Assembly (NCBI GenBank): GCA_016716235.1
Contig: JADJWS010000001.1
Span: 1,550,001-1,614,000 of the forward strand
Origin: Candidatus Defluviilinea gracilis
GTDB taxonomy: Bacteria; Chloroflexota; Anaerolineae; Anaerolineales; Villigracilaceae
Direction: 5' to 3'
Length of the DNA: 64,000 bases
Within the stretch, counting starts at the first letter, position 1; each line of letters starts with the position of its first letter. Shown here piece after piece: positions 25,200 to 33,479 of the stretch. The position numbers were made by a program, and so were the translations under genes. The notes under the pieces are model-generated. The model made no database searches. It was given only the letters and a program-made list of their open reading frames with translations, and was not told the DNA's origin.

Positions 25200-26270
25200 T
25201 CAACTTTTCTTCAAGTACTCTTCCATCGCCACAAGCAGTTTCTCGATGTCTTCCATTTGGATCTCGCCCATGTGCGCGATGCGGAAGGTGGATTCCTTGA
25301 TCGGACCGTATCCGCCCGCGATGCGCATCTCGCGCTGTTTGAGGAAGGCGTTCAATTCAGAGACGTTGATGCCGCGCTCGTTCTTGATCGTCGTCACCGT
25401 TTGCGAGCGATAGCCTTCGGGCGCGTACATCGAGAGGTCGTGCGCGTCCGCCCAATCTTGGACTCGTTTTGCCATGGCGGAGTGACGCGCGAAGCGATTA
25501 TCAAGTCCTTCGGCGAAGATTCGATCCAGTTGGAAATCGAGCGCGAAGATGAGCGACATCGCCGGGGTGGCGGGAGAGGAATCTTTCACGCGATGCTTCT
25601 CCATGCGGACGAGGTCAAAGTACCAGCCGCGATTCTCGACCGACTTGGCTTTTTCCATGGCGCGGTCTGAGACGGCTCCAAGCGCGAGTCCCGGTGGAAG
25701 CGCGAGGCATTTTTGCGACGAGGTGAGAACCATGTCGAGTCCCCACGCATCCATTTCGATCTTTGCGCCGCCGAGGGATGAAACCGCGTCCACGAGGATC
25801 AACGTCTCTGGCGAAACCGCGCGGACAGCCTCCGCAATCTCTTTCACGGGATTCTGCAACCCGGTAGACGTCTCGTTGTGGACGACGGTCAGGGCTTCGA
25901 ATCCGCCGCGTTTGACTGAATCAGCCACAAGGTCGGGCGAAGCGGGTTTGTCCCAGTCGAAAGAAAGTTTCTCGACATCCTTTCCGTTTGACACGGCGAC
26001 TTCGTACCAACGATCGGCAAACGCGCCGTTGACGATGGAAAGGACGCGCTTGTTTACAAAGTTGCGAATCGCAGCTTCCTGCAAACCCGTCCCAGACGAG
26101 GCGCTGAGGAAGACGCGATACTTGGTATAAAAAAGTCCTTGCGATTTTTCCGAAGCGCGGCGAAAGATGGCTTCGAACTCTTTGCTTCGGTGTGGAAGCA
26201 TCGGCGCGGCTTGCGCTTGCAAAACTTCATCGGCAACGTCAACGGGACCGGGGACAAACATGCGCGACAT
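25200..26270 (-). CDS. class V PLP aminotransferase (alanine-glyoxylate/serine-pyruvate type)
   Basis: Fold-type I PLP enzyme, 356 aa. FVPGPVDVADEVLQAQ at the N-terminus, SSGTG phosphate loop, NETSTGLQNP, ILVDAVSSLGG and the PLP lysine in SSQKCLALPPG agree with the alanine-glyoxylate/serine-pyruvate/phosphonoacetaldehyde group. Substrate cannot be fixed. ATG with AAGAGG five bases upstream. The last codons overlap a CAACTTTC-type tandem repeat (25170-25207). Confidence 0.9.
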   Translation of the reverse strand: MSRMFVPGPVDVADEVLQAQAAPMLPHRSKEFEAIFRRASEKSQGLFYTKYRVFLSASSGTGLQEAAIRNFVNKRVLSIVNGAFADRWYEVAVSNGKDVEKLSFDWDKPASPDLVADSVKRGGFEALTVVHNETSTGLQNPVKEIAEAVRAVSPETLILVDAVSSLGGAKIEMDAWGLDMVLTSSQKCLALPPGLALGAVSDRAMEKAKSVENRGWYFDLVRMEKHRVKDSSPATPAMSLIFALDFQLDRIFAEGLDNRFARHSAMAKRVQDWADAHDLSMYAPEGYRSQTVTTIKNERGINVSELNAFLKQREMRIAGGYGPIKESTFRIAHMGEIQMEDIEKLLVAMEEYLKKS

Positions 26271-26280
26271 AAAACCTCTT

Positions 26281-26345
26281 TAGTCACGGATTTCACGAAT
26301 TCACACGGATTTTAAATTTCTGTAAAAATCCGTGAAATCAGTGGC
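26281..26345. repeat. CACGGATTTCAC repeat with hairpin
   Basis: TCACGGATTTCACGAATTC and CACGGATTTT pair with AAAATCCGTGAAATC. Similar sequence occurs in the 14.9 kb leader and at 51598-51625. It sits between the aminotransferase start and the small membrane protein. Confidence 0.6.
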
Positions 26346-26351
26346 AAAAAT

Positions 26352-26513
26352 TTATTTGAGAAAGAACGACAACACGATCAACACGACGACGAAAAACCCC
26401 GCGAGGGTTCCGATACGCGCCAGATCTTTTTTGACGTGAGTGTAGTCGGGGTTAAACTCGACGGTCTTTTGCGAAGATGCCATGTTTACGATCGGTCTTT
26501 TATTTTTTGCCAT
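26352..26513 (-). CDS. 53-aa single-pass membrane microprotein
   Basis: Short open frame with AAAAGGAGT seven to eight bases before ATG. It begins MAKNKRPIVNMASSQKTVEF, continues with a charged stretch (YTHVKKDLAR) and ends in a hydrophobic helix (IGTLAGFFVVVLIVLSFFLK), giving an N-in tail-anchored topology. It lies in the same direction as the aminotransferase downstream. No known family. The codon pattern, ribosome site and clear membrane helix support it as real. Confidence 0.72.
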   Translation of the reverse strand: MAKNKRPIVNMASSQKTVEFNPDYTHVKKDLARIGTLAGFFVVVLIVLSFFLK

Positions 26514-26539
26514 TTGATGTACTCCTTTTTATTTCATAC

Positions 26540-26671
26540 GGTGGTCGAGTAGCCCTGAGCGTTAGTTGCGAAGGGCGTACCGAGACCACAAATTCTTGTT
26601 TTGAAAATTGTTTTGCTTACTGACAATCTGGTCTCGATACGCCCCGACTTACACGGGGCTACTCGACCAGC
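26540..26671. repeat. GGTGGTCGAGTAG composite inverted repeat, copy 1
   Basis: Begins GGTGGTCGAGTAG, has CGAGACCAC at the end of its first half, TGGTCTCGATACG at the start of its second half and ends CTACTCGACCAGC. Each half can fold alone and the halves are inverted copies of each other. Second copy at 49405-49544. Confidence 0.85.
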
Positions 26672-26681
26672 ACATCAACAA

Positions 26682-27578
26682 TTAATTCTGTAACCTTCCA
26701 AACACAACAATCCGCTCATCATTAACCAAATACGGATAACACGAGATCAACGTCACGGTTGGGCTTCCTGTGCTTGCCATCACTTCCACCGCCGTCGGCT
26801 CCACGACCGCCGTGCGGTCCACCACATACACATACTGCCGCTGTTGAGTATAAATGATGATCTGATCGCCGGGCACAAGTTTATCCAGATAGCGGAACAA
26901 CTCGCCGTACACATCGTTGTGCGCCGAAAGGATCACATTCCCATTATCGCCCGGGTTCGCCGATGCGAGATTTTGCCCAACTCCTTTTTTGAGTTGCTCC
27001 CAACCATCGCCCTGCACGATCGGCGCGTCCACGCTCAACGCGGGGATCTGCAAACGGATCGCCTGATCAGGCGCGGATGTGGGGATCGGCAAATTTTCCA
27101 GCGACTGCACCATCGGTCGCAGATGTTCGGGGATCTCCTCCACGTTCGGGCGCGTGTTTCCCTGCGCGTCGGGCGGCACATGTCCCGACGGAAGCACCAC
27201 CGCCATCACCAACGGCGTCGGCGTCAACTCCACCTGCACGAACGCCGATGCGACTTCTTCATTGAGATCGCGCAAGACCCCGAACCCGCTGATGAGGACT
27301 CCGACGAGTCCCACCACCGCGAGGACTTCCACCGCCAACAGGACTCGGTCCATGGCACGCCGCCGCTTCGACTCCGGAACTTGAGGCTGGTCGCCGGTTT
27401 CCTCAAGCGTCTCCACCACCGGAGCAGACGACTCGAGCGCGTCCGGTTCCACCGCAACGACCCTGCCTGTTCTTTTAAAATGCTCCAGCCGTTCACGCCG
27501 CGCGCCGCGCCGTTTCTCGATCAACAAACGGCGTAATTCTTCAACAGATAAATCTTCGGGGGATTTTCTTCGAGCCAT
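26682..27578 (-). CDS. sortase (class D/E-like transpeptidase)
   Basis: Cysteine transpeptidase that attaches proteins to the cell wall or pili. 298 aa: cytosolic basic N-terminus (about 75 aa), membrane helix (82-104), Pro-rich linker, sortase domain with catalytic His in VILSAHND, Cys in TLISCYPY and Arg in NDERIVVF. The presence of a sortase argues for a monoderm envelope. No LPxTG substrate is visible nearby. TATAAT lies ten bases before ATG without a ribosome site. Confidence 0.88.
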   Translation of the reverse strand: MARRKSPEDLSVEELRRLLIEKRRGARRERLEHFKRTGRVVAVEPDALESSAPVVETLEETGDQPQVPESKRRRAMDRVLLAVEVLAVVGLVGVLISGFGVLRDLNEEVASAFVQVELTPTPLVMAVVLPSGHVPPDAQGNTRPNVEEIPEHLRPMVQSLENLPIPTSAPDQAIRLQIPALSVDAPIVQGDGWEQLKKGVGQNLASANPGDNGNVILSAHNDVYGELFRYLDKLVPGDQIIIYTQQRQYVYVVDRTAVVEPTAVEVMASTGSPTVTLISCYPYLVNDERIVVFGRLQN

Positions 27579-27756
27579 TGCGGTTGGGATTATACCGCAC
27601 TCAACTATGGCGTTTTCAAGGACGGAACGCTCGGATATGGCGAACCAGTGTGTAAACGTTCTCTTTTATGTCTATTGCAAAGCCACGATCCGTGTCATTC
27701 GTTGGAACACGTCGCGCGCTTTCCTGGGAAACCCATGACTAAAACACATTTAACTC

Positions 27757-27786
27757 TTGACACATTTCGATTCACCGTGATATAAC
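27757..27786 (+). promoter_or_regulatory. sigma70-type promoter for the methionine operon
   Basis: TTGACA (27757-27762), 18-bp spacer, TGA TATAAC extended -10 (27781-27786). The predicted start, about 27793, lies just before the SAM riboswitch. Confidence 0.75.
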
Positions 27787-27805
27787 ACGCGCAATTAAAT
27801 ATTCG

Positions 27806-27925
27806 CTCTTATCCAGAGAAGCGGAGGGACCGACCCTTTGATGCTTCGGCAACCAAACCAAAAGTTATGGTGCCAAATTCGGCAAATATGAATGGCAACG
27901 GCCATTCACATCTGGAAGATGAGAG
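27806..27925 (+). ncRNA. SAM-I (S-box) riboswitch
   Basis: The P1 strands CTCTTATC and GATGAGAG enclose the conserved core: GAGGGACCGACCC, GCTTCGGCAACC, GGTGCCAAATTC. S-adenosylmethionine binding stabilises P1 and frees the terminator at 27945-27979. It controls metY-metA-metY2. Confidence 0.95.
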
Positions 27926-27944
27926 GACGGAATCGTCAATGATG

Positions 27945-27979
27945 CCTCTTCTTGTGCTTTCAGGAGAGGTAAATTTTTT
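27945..27979 (+). terminator. SAM-controlled terminator of the riboswitch
   Basis: CCTCTTCT / AGGAGAGG stem with one G-U pair, nine-nt loop, then TAAATTTTTT. The 5' arm CCTCTT can alternatively pair with GAGAGG of the P1 3' strand (27921-27926), giving the antiterminator when SAM is low. Confidence 0.8.
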
Positions 27980-28024
27980 AAACTTCTCCTGATGGGCGGA
28001 TAAATCATACTCAAGGAGAGTTTC

Positions 28025-29314
28025 ATGTCCACAGTCGTCGAACGTCAATATGGTTTTAGCACGCGTCAGTTGCACGCCGGGTATTCGCCCGACCCAACCA
28101 CCGGGAGCCGCGCCGTGCCGTTGTACCAGACAACAAGCTATCAGTTCAAGAACACCGAACACGCCGCGAATCTGTTCGCGCTCAAGGAGTTGGGGAACAT
28201 CTACACCCGCTTGATGAACCCAACCACCGACGTGCTGGAACAGCGTATCGCTTCGCTCGAAGGCGGCGTGGCGGCTCTTGCCGCAAGTTCGGGTCATGCG
28301 GCGCAAGCGCAAGCTATTTTCACTTTGCTGAGCGCTGGCGACCATATCGTTTCTTCATCGCACTTGTATGGCGGCACATACAACCAGTTTGCGTATACCC
28401 TGCCGAAGCTGGGAATCGAAGTCACGTTCGTGGACCCAACCGACCCGAAGAATTTCGAGGCGGCGATCAAGCCGAACACCAAAGTGATCTACGGCGAAAC
28501 GTTGGGGAATCCCGATATTGCCGTCTTCCCGTTTGAAGAAGTTGCTGAAATTGCCAAAAAACATCACCTCGTACTGCTGATCGACAACACCTTTGCCACA
28601 CCGTATCTCTTCCGTCCGTTTGAGTGGGGCGCGCACATCGTTACCCACTCCACCACCAAGTTCATCACTGGCAACGGGACCACCATCGGCGGCGTCATCG
28701 TGGACGGCGGCAACTATGACTGGAGCAACGGCAAGTTTGAAAACTTCAACACGCCCGATCCTTCCTATCACGGCTTGGTGTATTCCAGTTTAACGGGCGC
28801 GGGCTTGCCTCCGTTCGCCATCAAAGCGCGGGTGCATGTGCTGCGCGACATTGGCGCGTGCCAGGCTCCGTTCAATGCATGGCAGACCATTCAAGGACTC
28901 GAAACGCTCAGTTTGCGCATGGAGCGTCACGTGCAGAACGCGCAAGCCGTTGCCGAATATTTGGAGAAGCATCCCAAGGTCTCGTGGGTCACCTACCCCG
29001 GACTCAAGAGCCATCCCGATTATGCGCGCGCGAAAAAATATTTACCGAAGGGCGCCGGCGCGATTTTGGGCTTCGGCATCCAGGGCGGTTTGGAAGCGGG
29101 CAGAAAGTTCATTGACAGCCTGCAATTGTTCAGCCATCTTGCCAATGTGGGCGATGCGCGCAGTCTCGCCATCCACCCCGCCTCGACCACCCACAGCCAA
29201 CTGAATGAGGAACAACAACTCGGCGCGGGCGTGAAACCCGACTTCGTGCGCTTGAGTGTAGGTCTCGAAGATATTGACGATATCTTGTGGGATTTGGAGC
29301 AAGCGCTCAACTAA
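28025..29314 (+). CDS. metY: O-acetylhomoserine sulfhydrylase
   Basis: PLP enzyme that makes homocysteine from O-acetylhomoserine and sulfide. 429 aa, the length of the MetY class of the Cys/Met metabolism family. Marks: FSTRQLHAGY, YTRLMNPTTDVLE, SSGHAAQAQA, NTFATPYL and the PLP lysine in HSTTKFI. First gene behind the SAM-I riboswitch; AAGGAGAG precedes ATG. A paralogue with about the same length follows metA. Confidence 0.93.
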   Translation: MSTVVERQYGFSTRQLHAGYSPDPTTGSRAVPLYQTTSYQFKNTEHAANLFALKELGNIYTRLMNPTTDVLEQRIASLEGGVAALAASSGHAAQAQAIFTLLSAGDHIVSSSHLYGGTYNQFAYTLPKLGIEVTFVDPTDPKNFEAAIKPNTKVIYGETLGNPDIAVFPFEEVAEIAKKHHLVLLIDNTFATPYLFRPFEWGAHIVTHSTTKFITGNGTTIGGVIVDGGNYDWSNGKFENFNTPDPSYHGLVYSSLTGAGLPPFAIKARVHVLRDIGACQAPFNAWQTIQGLETLSLRMERHVQNAQAVAEYLEKHPKVSWVTYPGLKSHPDYARAKKYLPKGAGAILGFGIQGGLEAGRKFIDSLQLFSHLANVGDARSLAIHPASTTHSQLNEEQQLGAGVKPDFVRLSVGLEDIDDILWDLEQALN

Positions 29315-29385
29315 GAAAGGATGAAGGATGAAATAGGAAGGATGAATTTTCATCCTTCATCCTTCTGAATTCATCCTTTCTTTTC
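29315..29385. repeat. AAGGATGA tandem/inverted repeat
   Basis: AAGGATGAAGGATGAAATAG and GAAGGATGAA oppose TTCATCCTTCATCCTTC and ATTCATCCTT, forming a long hairpin between metY and metA. It may tune expression inside the operon. Confidence 0.6.
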
Positions 29386-29387
29386 CC

Positions 29388-30299
29388 ATGCCTGTAAAAA
29401 TTCCCGCCACCCTTCCCGCCCGCGCCACGCTGGAACATGAAAACGTGTTCATCATGGACGAGGACCGCGCGCTCCGCCAGGATATCCGCGCCTTGCGCGT
29501 GGCGATCCTGAACCTGATGCCGACCAAGATCGCGACGGAAACTCAGTTACTGCGGCTGTTGTCCAACTCCGCGTTGCAAGTGGAGATCACTTTACTGCAC
29601 ACCGCCACGCATGAGTCGAAAAACACGGACGCCGAGCATCTGCTTAATCACTACGTAACGTTTGAGGAAATAAAAAACGAAGAGTTTGACGGGTTGATCA
29701 TCACCGGCGCGCCGATCGAACAAATGCCGTTTGAAGATGTGGATTATTGGGATGAACTCACCCAAATTTTAGATTGGGCGGAGACAAACGTCGAATCCAA
29801 CTTTTACATCTGCTGGGGAGCGCAAGCCGCGCTCTATCACCGCTATGGGATTCCGAAATATGATTTGCCGCGCAAAATGTTCGGCGTGTTCGAGCATCGC
29901 GTCTTGGCGCCCAATGAAAGTTTATTGCGCGGATTCGACGATCTTTTCCTCGCGCCGCATTCGCGCCACACGGAAATCCGCAGCGAAGATATTGCCCAAG
30001 TGAGCGAGATCCAAATTTTGGCGCAGTCGGAGGAGGCGGGGGTGTACATCGTCGGCTCGAAGGATGGAAAGCACATCTTCGTAACAGGTCACTCGGAATA
30101 CGATCCGCTCACATTGAAAGGCGAGTATGACCGCGATGTGAACAAGGGTTTGCCGATCCACGTCCCTAAAAATTATTACCCCAATGACGACCCGTCTCAA
30201 GTTCCAAACGTGCGCTGGCGCGGTCATGCCAATTTGTTGTATTCAAACTGGCTGAACTATTACGTCTATCAAAACACGGCGTTTGACGTGGAGCGATAG
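29388..30299 (+). CDS. metA: homoserine O-acetyltransferase (MetA family, acetyl-CoA specific)
   Basis: Activates homoserine for methionine synthesis. 303 aa, MetA-type amidotransferase-like fold with nucleophile Cys142 (YICWGAQAAL) and HSRHTEIR. Residue 111 is Glu (ITGAPIEQ); work on this family (Zubieta and colleagues) showed that Glu111 gives acetyl-CoA and Gly111 succinyl-CoA specificity, so acetyltransferase is expected. The neighbouring O-acetylhomoserine sulfhydrylases agree. Part of the SAM-controlled operon. Confidence 0.94.
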   Translation: MPVKIPATLPARATLEHENVFIMDEDRALRQDIRALRVAILNLMPTKIATETQLLRLLSNSALQVEITLLHTATHESKNTDAEHLLNHYVTFEEIKNEEFDGLIITGAPIEQMPFEDVDYWDELTQILDWAETNVESNFYICWGAQAALYHRYGIPKYDLPRKMFGVFEHRVLAPNESLLRGFDDLFLAPHSRHTEIRSEDIAQVSEIQILAQSEEAGVYIVGSKDGKHIFVTGHSEYDPLTLKGEYDRDVNKGLPIHVPKNYYPNDDPSQVPNVRWRGHANLLYSNWLNYYVYQNTAFDVER

Positions 30300-30315
30300 T
30301 ACGGAACATAACGCA

Positions 30316-31596
30316 ATGAAGAATATTCGCACATTCGGTTTTTCCACACGGCAGTTACACGCGGGCTACGAAGCCGACCCGGCGACCGGCAGCCGCGCCG
30401 TTCCGATCTATCAGACCGCCGCGTACGATCTGCAAAGCACGGAACGCGCCGCGCGGTTGTTCGCCTTGCAAGAAGCGGGTCACATTTACACGCGCATCTC
30501 CAACCCGACCACGAGCGTGTTTGAAGAACGGATTGCCAGTTTAGAGGGCGGCATCGGCGCCGTGGAGACCAGTTCGGGCCATGCCGCGCAAGCCACCGCC
30601 ATTTTGACCATTTGCGAAGCGGGCGACCATATCGTCGCGCCGTCCACTTTATACGGCGGGACGGTCACACAGTTCAAATATACATTTCCCAAATTGGGCA
30701 TCCAGGTCACGTTGGTTGACCCCAGCGACCCCGAAAATTTTCGGCGCGCCATTCAACCCAACACCAAAATTATTTACGGCGAGACCATTTCCAACCCGCT
30801 CGTCAATATCTTTCCGTTTGAAGAAGCCGCCGCCATCGCGCGCGAGTTTGCCATTCCCTTGATGATCGACAACACCTTTGCCACGCCGTATTTATGCCGC
30901 CCGTTCGAATGGGGCGCAGACATCGTCACCCACTCCACCACCAAATTCATCGGCGGGCATGGCACAGCCATCGGCGGCGCGATCGTGGACAAGGGAAATT
31001 TCGATTGGAAAAAAAGCGGGCGCTTCAAAAACTTTACCGAACCCGATCCTTCCTATCATCATGTAGTCTACGCCGACGACTTCGGTCCCGCCGCCTTCAT
31101 CTCCAAAGCCCGCGCGGGCATCCTGCGCGATTTCGGCGCGTGTCAACAGCCCATCGCTTCCTGGTGGTTCCTGCAAGGATTGGAGACCCTCTCCCTGCGC
31201 TTGGAACAACACTGTAAAAACGCGCAACGCGTAGCGGAATTTTTAGAGGATCATCCAAAAGTTAAGTGGGTCACCTATTCAGGTTTACCAAAGCATCCCG
31301 ATCATCAAAAGGCAAAAAAATATCTCCCCATAGGCTCGGGCGCCATGCTCGGCTTCGGCATTCACGGCGGCAAAGAAGCGGGCGCGCGTTTCATCGACAA
31401 GTTGCAACTGCTCAGCCACGTCGCCAATTTGGGAGACGCGAAATCCATGGCGATCCATCCCGCCAGCACCACCCACTCGCAACTTTCGGCAGAAGAACAG
31501 CTCGCCGCCGGCGTTAGCCCCGATTTTATCCGCCTGTCGATCGGTCTCGAAGATATCGAAGATATTCTTTGGGACATTGACCAGGCGCTCAAGTAG
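30316..31596 (+). CDS. second O-acetylhomoserine sulfhydrylase paralogue
   Basis: 426 aa, Cys/Met PLP family like 28025-29314 (FSTRQLHAGY, YTRISNPTTSVFE, PLP lysine in HSTTKFIGG). Start at ATG 30316; an earlier TTG would overlap metA. Only a weak ribosome site (GGAA). Having two such enzymes around metA is unusual. One may prefer another thiol or act as a cysteine synthase, but this cannot be read from sequence. Confidence 0.9.
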   Translation: MKNIRTFGFSTRQLHAGYEADPATGSRAVPIYQTAAYDLQSTERAARLFALQEAGHIYTRISNPTTSVFEERIASLEGGIGAVETSSGHAAQATAILTICEAGDHIVAPSTLYGGTVTQFKYTFPKLGIQVTLVDPSDPENFRRAIQPNTKIIYGETISNPLVNIFPFEEAAAIAREFAIPLMIDNTFATPYLCRPFEWGADIVTHSTTKFIGGHGTAIGGAIVDKGNFDWKKSGRFKNFTEPDPSYHHVVYADDFGPAAFISKARAGILRDFGACQQPIASWWFLQGLETLSLRLEQHCKNAQRVAEFLEDHPKVKWVTYSGLPKHPDHQKAKKYLPIGSGAMLGFGIHGGKEAGARFIDKLQLLSHVANLGDAKSMAIHPASTTHSQLSAEEQLAAGVSPDFIRLSIGLEDIEDILWDIDQALK

Positions 31597-31619
31597 ATGG
31601 CGAATTCGAAATTCGTCAC

Positions 31620-31648
31620 TTGACTCAATCTCATGCCTCGCATAGAAT
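31620..31648 (+). promoter_or_regulatory. promoter of the threonine-regulated lysC operon
   Basis: TTGACT (31620-31625), 17-bp spacer, TAGAAT (31643-31648). The predicted start at about 31655 lies only about four bases before the leader ATG. Confidence 0.75.
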
Positions 31649-31658
31649 ACCGCCCAAC

Positions 31659-31742
31659 ATGCAACACGCTTGCTTCACCACCATGACTACTACTACCTCA
31701 GGAACTCTCCGTGAGGAATTTGCGCTTGGATGGATGAAGTAA
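31659..31742 (+). CDS. thrL-like: threonine attenuator leader peptide
   Basis: 27-residue peptide beginning MQHACFTTMTTTTSGTL, with seven Thr codons: 7, 8, 10-13 and 16 (31677-31706). No ribosome-binding site; the promoter places the mRNA 5' end about four bases upstream, so translation is probably leaderless. It is followed by an attenuator hairpin set and, 186 bp after its stop, by lysC. It is analogous in design to enterobacterial ThrL but not visibly homologous. Confidence 0.82.
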   Translation: MQHACFTTMTTTTSGTLREEFALGWMK

Positions 31743-31801
31743 CTCGCACAAAAGTTATCTCGAAATGCGCAACGCCTCACGGAAACGTGGGGCGTTTTTT
31801 T
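31696..31801 (+). terminator. threonine attenuator: pause hairpin, antiterminator and terminator
   Basis: Segment 1 CCTCA (31696-31700) pairs with segment 2 TGAGG (31712-31716). Segment 2 CCGTGAGG (31709-31716) pairs perfectly with segment 3 CCTCACGG (31775-31782), extended by TGCGC (31721-31725) with GCGCA (31767-31771). The terminator is AACGCCTCACG-GAAA-CGTGGGGCGTT (31771-31796) plus a seven-T run. A ribosome stalled on the Thr codons hides segment 1 and frees segment 2, giving readthrough into lysC when threonine is scarce. Confidence 0.85.
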
Positions 31802-31813
31802 ATCTCGAAACAT

Positions 31814-31909
31814 AGACCTGACAGGTCTCCGCAAAAGTTCGCTCGTCAGTGATCTTTGTCCGCGCAAGCCTCAGGATAGACCAATACGCTTAGAAGACCT
31901 GTCAGGTCT
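31814..31909. repeat. AGACCTGACAGGTCT inverted-repeat pair
   Basis: 15-bp arms at 31814-31828 and 31895-31909 (AGACCTGTCAGGTCT) are exact reverse complements around a 66-bp core. Both arms are also almost palindromic. Same design as the element inside the ABC-F gene (18315-18347). It sits between the attenuator and the lysC ribosome site. Confidence 0.75.
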
Positions 31910-31928
31910 TAAGTTCAAGGAGAAGAGT

Positions 31929-33365
31929 ATGTCAAGCAAAACACTCGTGATGAAATTCGGCGGGACGTCCGTCGGTTCTGCGGATGCGCTCGTCAGCGCG
32001 GCGCAGATCATTTGCAATGCGAAGAAGGATTGGGCGCGCGTCGTGGTCGTGACCTCGGCGATGTCCGGCGTGACCGACCTTCTGCTCCAATCGGCTTCGC
32101 TCGCCGCGCAGGGGAAGCTTGATTCGCTTGCGGAGGCCGAATCCACGCTTCGGCAAAAACACTTCTCCGCGCTTGATTCGCTCGTCAAGGATGAAACACT
32201 CCGCGAGCAAACAAAAATCGAAATCAACTCTCTGATTCTCGCGCTTATCGATTTATGCAACGCGATCGCCGTGATCGGCGAAGCCAGCCCGCGCGCGTTG
32301 GATGCGGTGGCGTCGCTGGGCGAGCGGATGAGCGTCCGCTTGCTGGCGGCGGTGGCGAACGAGGCGGGGATAAAAGCCGAATGGATTGAATCAGCCGAAT
32401 TTGTCGTCACGAACGCTCACTTCCAGAACGCGAATCCCGATTTCAAAGTCACGACAGAGAAGACGCGCGCGGCGTTGAATCCAATCCTCGATGCGGGCAT
32501 TGTGCCGATCACAACGGGGTTCATCGGCGCGACACCCGATGGAATCGTCACCACGTTGGGGCGCGGAGGGAGCGATTATTCCGCCGCGATCATCGGCAAA
32601 GCCTTGCCCGCCGATGAGGTGTGGATCTGGACCGACGTGGACGGCGTGATGACGACCGACCCGCGTATTGTGAAAGAGGCGCAGACGTTGGCTGAAATTA
32701 GTTATGGCGAAATTGCGGAACTCGCGTATTACGGCGCGAAAGTGTTGCACCCGAAAACGATTCGACCTGTGGTGGAGGCGGGCATTGGACTGCGGATTTG
32801 CAACACGTTCAACCCGACTCATGCGGGCACGCGATTAACGTCGAATGGAAAAAAGAATGGGCGCGTCATCAAAGCGGTGACCGCGATCCGCAAACAACGA
32901 TTGGTGACCATCGAAGGGCGCGGTATGTTGGGCGTGCCTGGCGTGGCGGCGCGCGCGTTCGGCGCGGTGGCGTCCACTGGCACGAGTGTGCCGTTGATCA
33001 CGCAAGCCTCGTCGGAGCAATCCATTTGTTTTGCTTTGCCTGCCGAAGCCGCGTCGTCGGTTGTCTCGGCGCTCGAAGGGACGTTTGCGCGCGAGATCGA
33101 AGACAATGACATTGACCGTGTCTGGTCTACCGATGAGGTTTCCATCATCACCGTCGTCGGCGCGGGAATGCTCCATACGCCCGGCGTGGCGGGACAGGTG
33201 TTCAGCCGACTCGGCGAGGAGGACGTCAACGTGCTCGCCATCGCGCAAGGCTCGTCGGAAGTTTCGATCAGTCTCGTCGTTGACGCGCGCGATACGGAAC
33301 ATGCGGTGAAAGCGTTGCATGGGTTGATCGTTAACAAGTCGACAAGAAGGCAAATGAGCAAATAG
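31929..33365 (+). CDS. lysC: aspartate kinase
   Basis: First step of the aspartate pathway (Lys, Thr, Met). 478 aa: kinase core with KFGGTSVGSA, TSAMSGVTD, GRGGSDYSAA and the tandem ACT region near the C-terminus (VPLITQASSEQSICFAL; VNVLAIAQGSSEVSIS). The protein resembles the kinase half of ThrA and ends without a homoserine dehydrogenase domain. AAGGAGAAGAG precedes ATG. Upstream Thr attenuator implies repression by threonine; the ACT domains suggest feedback control. Named lysC by function. Confidence 0.93.
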   Translation: MSSKTLVMKFGGTSVGSADALVSAAQIICNAKKDWARVVVVTSAMSGVTDLLLQSASLAAQGKLDSLAEAESTLRQKHFSALDSLVKDETLREQTKIEINSLILALIDLCNAIAVIGEASPRALDAVASLGERMSVRLLAAVANEAGIKAEWIESAEFVVTNAHFQNANPDFKVTTEKTRAALNPILDAGIVPITTGFIGATPDGIVTTLGRGGSDYSAAIIGKALPADEVWIWTDVDGVMTTDPRIVKEAQTLAEISYGEIAELAYYGAKVLHPKTIRPVVEAGIGLRICNTFNPTHAGTRLTSNGKKNGRVIKAVTAIRKQRLVTIEGRGMLGVPGVAARAFGAVASTGTSVPLITQASSEQSICFALPAEAASSVVSALEGTFAREIEDNDIDRVWSTDEVSIITVVGAGMLHTPGVAGQVFSRLGEEDVNVLAIAQGSSEVSISLVVDARDTEHAVKALHGLIVNKSTRRQMSK

Positions 33366-33470
33366 GCAAATAGGCAATATGAAGTACGAAGTAAGTAACC
33401 CGTATCCCATATCTCATATCTCATATCTCATATCCCGTATCCCATATCTCTATCTCACACCTCAAAAGGA
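33366..33470. repeat. low-complexity tandem repeats between lysC and asd
   Basis: AAATAGGCAAATAGGCAATA is followed by GAAGTACGAAGTAAG and a seven-base repeat CATATCT in about four copies (near 33410-33440), then CCCGTATCCCATATCTC. Similar GTACGAAGTACGC-type sequence precedes cdd and the ABC-F gene. Confidence 0.7.
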
Positions 33471-33479
33471 CTCCCTCCC

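Noticed and set aside
33366..33470. CRISPR-like or microRNA-like short repeats
   Set aside because: Seven-base tandem words without spacers; simple-sequence repeat.
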